Source: Muribaculaceae bacterium
GTDB lineage: Bacteria; Pseudomonadota; Alphaproteobacteria; Rs-D84
Length of the DNA stretch: 11,384 bases
Reading direction: 5' to 3'
Assembly: GCA_023665245.1 (NCBI GenBank)
Contig: JAMPEH010000058.1
Location: 1-11,384, forward strand
The notes under the pieces are model-generated. The model was not told where the DNA came from, made no database searches, and was given only the letters and a program-made list of their open reading frames with translations. Positions within the stretch are counted from its first letter, which is position 1; each line of letters starts with the position of its first letter. Made by a program: the position numbers and the translations under genes. Of the stretch, positions 7,503 through 11,384 are shown one piece after another.

Positions 7503-8084
7503 TTATAATACTTCCTTTATCATTCTAAGTGCCTTGCCCCTATGACTTATTTTGTTCTTCTCCTCAGGGTCAAGCTGGGCAGTTGTTTTGCCATACTCAG
7601 GAACAAAAAAAATCGGGTCATAGCCAAATCCATTTTCACCTGCTGGCTCGTGTGCAATTGTTCCCTCAATTGTTCCACGCCTCGTTTCAACCCTGCCATC
7701 AGGCCATGCGGCAGCTATGGTACACACAAACCTTGCCGTCCGCTCCTCCTCAGGAAGTCCCTCCAGCTTGTCCATTATGATTTTGTTCTTTACGGAATAC
7801 GGGGTATCAACACCCTCAAATCTTGCGGAATAAATCCCAGGTGCACCATCCATGGCATCCACCTCAAGCCCGCTGTCATCTGCAAGCACAAGACAGCCTG
7901 CCAGCTTACTTATGGCGGTTGCTTTAATCATCGCATTTTCCTCAAATGTACTACCGTCCTCGACAATGTCCACATCAATTCCTGCTTCCTTCATCGACAT
8001 GATTTCATAGCCTGAATCAGCAAGAATCATTCTGATTTCTTTCATTTTATCCTTGTTTCCCGTTGCAAATATTAATCGTTCCAT
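7503..8084 (-). CDS. rdgB: dITP/XTP pyrophosphatase (RdgB/HAM1 family)
   Basis: A nucleotide-pool sanitising enzyme that hydrolyses non-canonical purine triphosphates (ITP, dITP, XTP) to monophosphate and pyrophosphate, preventing their incorporation into DNA and RNA. With the start used here it has 193 residues, normal for the family. Motifs: ATGNKDK (7-13), EDGSTFEENAMIKA (42-55), the signature LADDSGLEVDAMDGAPG (67-83) followed by YSARF, GFGYDPIF (152-159) and SHRGKAL (180-186). I chose the ATG at 8084 because AGGA lies 5 bases upstream and the family starts right before TGNK. An in-frame ATG at 8141 would add 19 residues encoded partly by a 13-bp tandem repeat, which is unlikely. It lies 93 bases after the protease gene and 21 bases before the phosphoesterase gene, probably in one operon. 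Confidence 0.95.
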   Translation of the reverse strand: MERLIFATGNKDKMKEIRMILADSGYEIMSMKEAGIDVDIVEDGSTFEENAMIKATAISKLAGCLVLADDSGLEVDAMDGAPGIYSARFEGVDTPYSVKNKIIMDKLEGLPEEERTARFVCTIAAAWPDGRVETRRGTIEGTIAHEPAGENGFGYDPIFFVPEYGKTTAQLDPEEKNKISHRGKALRMIKEVL

Positions 8085-8120
8085 ATCTTTCCTCACAATC
8101 CTAAAAATTTTATATATTGC

Positions 8121-8154
8121 AAAACCAATTTCCAAAACCAATTTCCAAAACCAA
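8121..8154. repeat. 13-bp tandem repeat, 2.6 copies
   Basis: The unit AAAACCAATTTCC occurs at 8121-8133 and 8134-8146, with a partial third copy AAAACCAA at 8147-8154. It lies in the gap between the protease and rdgB genes. The unit is not a multiple of three, and the only frame through it is the rejected N-terminal extension of rdgB. It looks like a slippage-prone spacer that could change the distance between the two genes. Confidence 0.8.
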
Positions 8155-8177
8155 GTTGTTCAACCATCATTTGACAA

Positions 8178-9881
8178 TCATCTGTTATTTGTAAACGCCT
8201 TAAGACAGAGGTTGCACTTTTCCGTTTTCTCTGCACTGTGCCACGTTTCGCCATAAAGACTTATATATCCCTCTCCATCCGTTATATCAAAGTTTTCCGT
8301 CCTCTCGTCATCCTCAATATTATACTCAATGGCAATCGGATGAATTGCTTTCGGCGTCTTAACCCTGACAACCACCGCAAATTTTCCGTCATCATTAAGG
8401 GCAATCGCCTCAGGAAGCTCCACGGTATAATATCCTGCATATTTCATGCTTCCCGACACAACAAACTCCCTGTCCGCAAAGGATTCCGTGTCCTGAAAAT
8501 CCTTAACCACATAAATCTCAAACTCTGTATCCTTGTCCGTTGCATAAAATGACACCGCAGCAAGCTCCTCATTTTTTCCTGCCGTATAAACATTTGCAAA
8601 ATATGCCTCCTGCTTTCCAAATCCCATCTGTCCAATCCAGCCAAGCAGGTCCGCCTGATAAATGTTGTCATAATTATCCGCTTCACCAACCCTTGTGTAA
8701 ACAACGGATTTGCGGCAGATATTTACATCCTCATAGGACACATAGAAAAAACCGTCCTCACCAAAGTTATCGCCCCAGCTGTTTTTACAAATAAATGCAC
8801 CATCATTTTCAGGTTGGATTGTAAAATTTTGTTTCGGATAATTGTCATCCCAGCCAACTACGACAACATCGTGATTCGGCTCCTCATCACCGTCATAATA
8901 ATAGGTGCTGTGTTCCTCCGAATAATAAGCAGAAACACTGTCAAAATATTCCATCTGGGAATACAGGGACGTCTCTATTCCACCATAACGGAAAATGGCA
9001 CTCTTAATCGTATCCATTTCCTTTCCGTTGATGACAAGTGCCTCCTCAAGGTGCTTAACTGCCTCAAGCGACGGGTCCGTAACGCCATCCCCATACGGGT
9101 CATCCCTCTCGTATACAGGTCCCTGCCATGCCGCAAGATAAGCAATACTCATCGTATGCTCACCGCCCTTGTTAAGGTCAAGATTGTAGCTGTTACACAT
9201 AGTCATGTGGTCGGTGGAAAACATATCGCTCTCTGCCGGAAGCAGGGTTGTCTCAAGTGCACCCAAGGATGCAAATGCCCAGCATGTACCATATCTTCCC
9301 TGGTCCCTCACCTCCGTAACCCTGTCGTAATCCCTCATGTCATAGGCGGCCGGAAGCTTTTTCTCCTCACTGACAAGCACTATATCTATCCATTGGTTTT
9401 CCACGTGGTACTCAACACCATAGCTTAAATATTCCGCTATCTCATCAAAGGGAATATAAAGCGTGTTATCCTGAAACAGTACCTTCGTGCCAAGCTTTAC
9501 GCTGTCATAATTATTTACAACCGCAATATCAGAGCCTATCTCCATGTCAATGGAGCAGTCCCCCTTCATGACAAGCACCTTACCGTCGCTGTACCTCAAC
9601 ACGGAACACGCCATCGGTCCACGCAGAAAATCTCCCTCAACCATAAGCTTCAGCTCGTCACTGACAAAAAAGTCATATCCAAGCTCATTCACGCCAGCAC
9701 CCAGAACCGTGAAAATGGTTTCGTCCGAATTGAGCCTTTTCACAAGCTCAATTTGAAACTCGTCCGCACAGCTTTCAAACCACTTCGATTTATCAACCGT
9801 CACCACGGGATTGCGGTTTAACAAATATGCAATTACAACAAATGACAAAACAGCTGCCACCACTGTACATATTTTTCTCAT
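8178..9881 (-). CDS. Membrane-anchored papain-like (C1A) cysteine protease with N-terminal CuAO-N-like domain
   Basis: A 567-residue protein predicted to act outside the membrane. Residues 1-21 form a basic MRK start and a hydrophobic segment (about 5-21) without a clear cleavage site or lipobox, so an uncleaved anchor is likely. Residues about 130-170 (LYIPFDEIAEYLSYGVEYHV) resemble the copper amine oxidase N-terminal-like domain common in clostridial surface proteins. The catalytic domain starts near LPAAYDMRDY (176-185) and has the oxyanion glutamine and nucleophile in RDQGRYGTCWAFA (Q194, C200), the histidine in NHDVVVVGWDD (H337) and the asparagine in CKNSWG (N367). The tail from about 410 matches the lectin-like domain often found after this protease type in Firmicutes. 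No long propeptide of the usual kind is obvious. The ATG is 4 bases after the rRNA methyltransferase stop, with only a weak GAGAG site, so translation is probably coupled. The substrate is unknown. Confidence 0.88.
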   Translation of the reverse strand: MRKICTVVAAVLSFVVIAYLLNRNPVVTVDKSKWFESCADEFQIELVKRLNSDETIFTVLGAGVNELGYDFFVSDELKLMVEGDFLRGPMACSVLRYSDGKVLVMKGDCSIDMEIGSDIAVVNNYDSVKLGTKVLFQDNTLYIPFDEIAEYLSYGVEYHVENQWIDIVLVSEEKKLPAAYDMRDYDRVTEVRDQGRYGTCWAFASLGALETTLLPAESDMFSTDHMTMCNSYNLDLNKGGEHTMSIAYLAAWQGPVYERDDPYGDGVTDPSLEAVKHLEEALVINGKEMDTIKSAIFRYGGIETSLYSQMEYFDSVSAYYSEEHSTYYYDGDEEPNHDVVVVGWDDNYPKQNFTIQPENDGAFICKNSWGDNFGEDGFFYVSYEDVNICRKSVVYTRVGEADNYDNIYQADLLGWIGQMGFGKQEAYFANVYTAGKNEELAAVSFYATDKDTEFEIYVVKDFQDTESFADREFVVSGSMKYAGYYTVELPEAIALNDDGKFAVVVRVKTPKAIHPIAIEYNIEDDERTENFDITDGEGYISLYGETWHSAEKTEKCNLCLKAFTNNR

Positions 9882-9885
9882 TTTG

Positions 9886-11037
9886 TTACACTCTCTTCCT
9901 CGGTGGTTTTGGTCCCATAAATTGATAGAAATATGCCTTAATCATACCATTATAAATTTTTCTGTTCTTATCCGCCCGTCTGCCGATATATTTCTCCGCA
10001 TCCTCGTAAGATGAAATCAGATACATGGACCAATCGCGAAGCCCTGCGAAGCTTTCCCCGATGGTTTTATAAAGTGCGGGCAATGCTTCCTTTTCCTCCA
10101 GCCGTTCGCCATATGGTGGGTTCGTTATGATAAATCCATAATGCTTCGGATGCCTCAAATCCTTTACGTCCCTTGCCTGAAAATGTATGTATTTGTCAAC
10201 CTCTGCCGCCTTTGCATTTGCCATGGCACACTTGACCGTTTCAGGATCCAAATCATATCCCTGTATGTTCATTTCAATGTCATTTCTTATCATGTCATGT
10301 GCCTCATCGTATGCCGCATGCCACAGCGTCTTTGAAATTAATTTTCCCCATGAACCGGCTGTAAACTCCCTGTTAATTCCCGGTGCGATATTGGCTCCTA
10401 TCAGTGCCGCCTCAATTGGAAATGTACCGCTTCCACAAAATGGGTCAACCAGCACCCGCTCCTTGTTCCATGGAGTCAGCATGATAAGGGCAGCCGCAAG
10501 CGTTTCCGAAATCGGTGCCTTGGCAACAAGCTGCCTGTAACCTCTCTTGTGCAGTGAGGTTCCCGTTGTATCAAGCCCAATTGTAACCATATCCTTAAAA
10601 ATAAATACACGGACAGGGTATTCATCCCCATCCTCCTCAAAACGGCTCACCCTGTAGGTTTTGCTCATTTTTTCCACAATTGCTTTTTTGACAATTGACT
10701 GTATTGCACTTCCAGAAAACAATTTACTCTTGTTTGTCGTCGCCTTTGTAACCCAGAATTTGGCATCTCTCGGAAGAACCGCCTCCCATGCAATCGCCTT
10801 TGTGCCCTCGAACAGCTCATCAAAGGTTGTCGCCCGAAAGCTTCCCATTTTCAGTAAAATTCTCTCTGCCGTCCTTATAAATATATTTGCCCTCGGAATG
10901 GCAGTCTCGTCCCCCTGAAATGTAACGCGTCCATCTTCTACGGATACTACCTCATATCCAAGGTCAATAATTTCCTTTTTTAAAACTGCCTCAAGCCCAA
11001 AATGGCAGGGAGCAATCAATTCATACAGGTTATCCAT
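9886..11037 (-). CDS. THUMP-domain 23S rRNA guanine-N2 methyltransferase (RlmL/YpsC type)
   Basis: A SAM-dependent RNA methyltransferase of 383 residues. The N-terminal part (about 1-160) is the ferredoxin-like plus THUMP RNA-binding module, starting YELIAPCHFGLEAVLKKEI. The Rossmann methyltransferase domain follows, with motif I DPFCGSGTFPIEAAL (198-212) and the N6/N2-type catalytic NPPYGERL (306-313). This is the length of Firmicute YpsC and of the N-terminal half of E. coli RlmL, which makes m2G2445 in 23S rRNA; the RlmK half is absent, as is normal in Firmicutes. GAGGG lies 4 bases before the ATG at 11037, and a promoter is visible 45-75 bases upstream. It is the first gene of the run and is closely followed by the protease gene. 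The exact nucleotide modified is inferred from family membership. Confidence 0.92.
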   Translation of the reverse strand: MDNLYELIAPCHFGLEAVLKKEIIDLGYEVVSVEDGRVTFQGDETAIPRANIFIRTAERILLKMGSFRATTFDELFEGTKAIAWEAVLPRDAKFWVTKATTNKSKLFSGSAIQSIVKKAIVEKMSKTYRVSRFEEDGDEYPVRVFIFKDMVTIGLDTTGTSLHKRGYRQLVAKAPISETLAAALIMLTPWNKERVLVDPFCGSGTFPIEAALIGANIAPGINREFTAGSWGKLISKTLWHAAYDEAHDMIRNDIEMNIQGYDLDPETVKCAMANAKAAEVDKYIHFQARDVKDLRHPKHYGFIITNPPYGERLEEKEALPALYKTIGESFAGLRDWSMYLISSYEDAEKYIGRRADKNRKIYNGMIKAYFYQFMGPKPPRKRV

Positions 11038-11082
11038 GTTTCCCTCACATCTATTATTTCAAAACATAATGATACTCTTAAC

Positions 11083-11111
11083 ATTTTATAGACAGTATCA
11101 ACCAACGTCAA
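11083..11111 (-). promoter_or_regulatory. Sigma-A-type promoter of the rRNA methyltransferase-protease-rdgB run
   Basis: On the minus strand, TTGACG (11106-11111) and TAAAAT (11083-11088) are 17 bases apart. Transcription would begin near 11076, giving a leader of about 40 bases before the ATG at 11037. No operator or riboswitch-like structure is evident in that short leader. An alternative -10, TATAAA, overlaps but with 15-base spacing. Confidence 0.6.
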
Positions 11112-11276
11112 GTGATAATAATAACCTATTTTATATGGTAACTATTTCATTCTTTTATGCACATTTCAATATTTCAGGGTTATTTAAAAGAACAAAGTGC
11201 CTTCGTCACTCTTTATGTTATCACAACTTTAATGGCACTTTGGCGAATCCTAGCAGCATTTTTAATTCTGCCTTAT
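11112..11276. other. Intergenic stretch with a 9-bp inverted repeat
   Basis: I see no gene supported by a ribosome binding site or family motif here. Two perfect arms, CAAAGTGCC (11193-11201) and GGCACTTTG (11234-11242), are separated by 32 bases. On the minus strand the distal arm is followed by TTCTTTTAAATAA, so it could be a weak terminator for a gene to the right or structure belonging to a mobile element. A 95-codon plus-strand frame at 11036-11323 has no recognisable content and is treated as chance. Confidence 0.45.
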
Positions 11277-11384
11277 GGGGCTGTCGCAGTAAGGATTTAA
11301 GGCACATAGTTGTTTACCCGTGACAAGCTCTCTTTTATTTTGTATTTTTACAACCTGTGCTATCTAAGCATATTAAGATATTTT
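11277..11384. mobile_element. Possible insertion sequence end, continuing past the right edge
   Basis: GGGGCTGTCGCAGTAA (11277-11292) resembles the terminal inverted repeat that begins GGGGCTGTCGCA in several transposon families (IS1182-like and some IS5-like elements). The rest to base 11384 is AT-rich and non-coding by eye, as expected for the end of an element before its transposase. No transposase, opposite end or target duplication is inside the window, so this rests on a short motif only. Flanking arms TGCCTTA (11269-11275) and TAAGGCA (11298-11304) also form a hairpin over the motif. Confidence 0.35.

Noticed and set aside
8085..8141. N-terminal extension of RdgB from the ATG at 8141
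   Set aside because: It is partly encoded by a 13-bp tandem repeat, has no ribosome site and is not seen in the family. The ATG at 8084 has AGGA and fits the conserved start.
1..11384. CRISPR array, tRNA or rRNA genes, integrase
   Set aside because: I saw no regularly spaced repeats, cloverleaf sequences or integrase motifs on either strand.

Overview
The window reads as a low-GC Firmicute chromosome, most likely a Lachnospiraceae-type clostridium. Strong GGAGG-type ribosome binding sites, TTG start use, the style of the core proteins and a secreted papain-like protease with a copper-amine-oxidase-type domain all point this way, but the assignment is an inference. Every gene I accept lies on the minus strand, so transcription runs from right to left.

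Right-hand part (about 5100-11111), moderate GC, ordinary chromosome: a promoter at 11083-11111 drives a THUMP-domain 23S rRNA guanine-N2 methyltransferase (RlmL/YpsC type). Four bases later comes a membrane-anchored C1A (papain-like) cysteine protease. Then follow RdgB/HAM1 (dITP/XTP pyrophosphatase), a YfcE-type metallophosphoesterase and, after a 197-base gap, a TrmA/RumA-family 23S rRNA m5U methyltransferase (RlmD/RlmCD). The rRNA methyltransferase run ends in a clear 9+5 bp hairpin with a T-rich tail (5104-5147).

Left-hand part (1 to about 4950), visibly AT-richer, accessory: a two-gene module with its own sigma-A-like promoter (4920-4948). The first gene is an OLD-family ATPase-TOPRIM nuclease. 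The second, overlapping it by 19 bases, is a UvrD-like superfamily 1 helicase. Gene order and domain content are those of the Gabija anti-phage system (GajA then GajB), but both proteins are considerably longer than the Bacillus Gabija pair as I remember it. Downstream lies a decayed RhuM gene (stop codon plus frameshift, C-terminal part gone), then the start of an unrecognised ORF running off the left edge. This is the picture of a small, partly eroded defence island beside housekeeping genes.

Right edge (11112-11384): no gene is supported. A GGGGCTGTCGCA motif at 11277-11288 looks like the terminal inverted repeat of an insertion sequence that would continue to the right, with two inverted repeats nearby.

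The best candidate for a noteworthy system is the enlarged Gabija-like pair. It is probably a divergent branch of a known architecture rather than an entirely new one.
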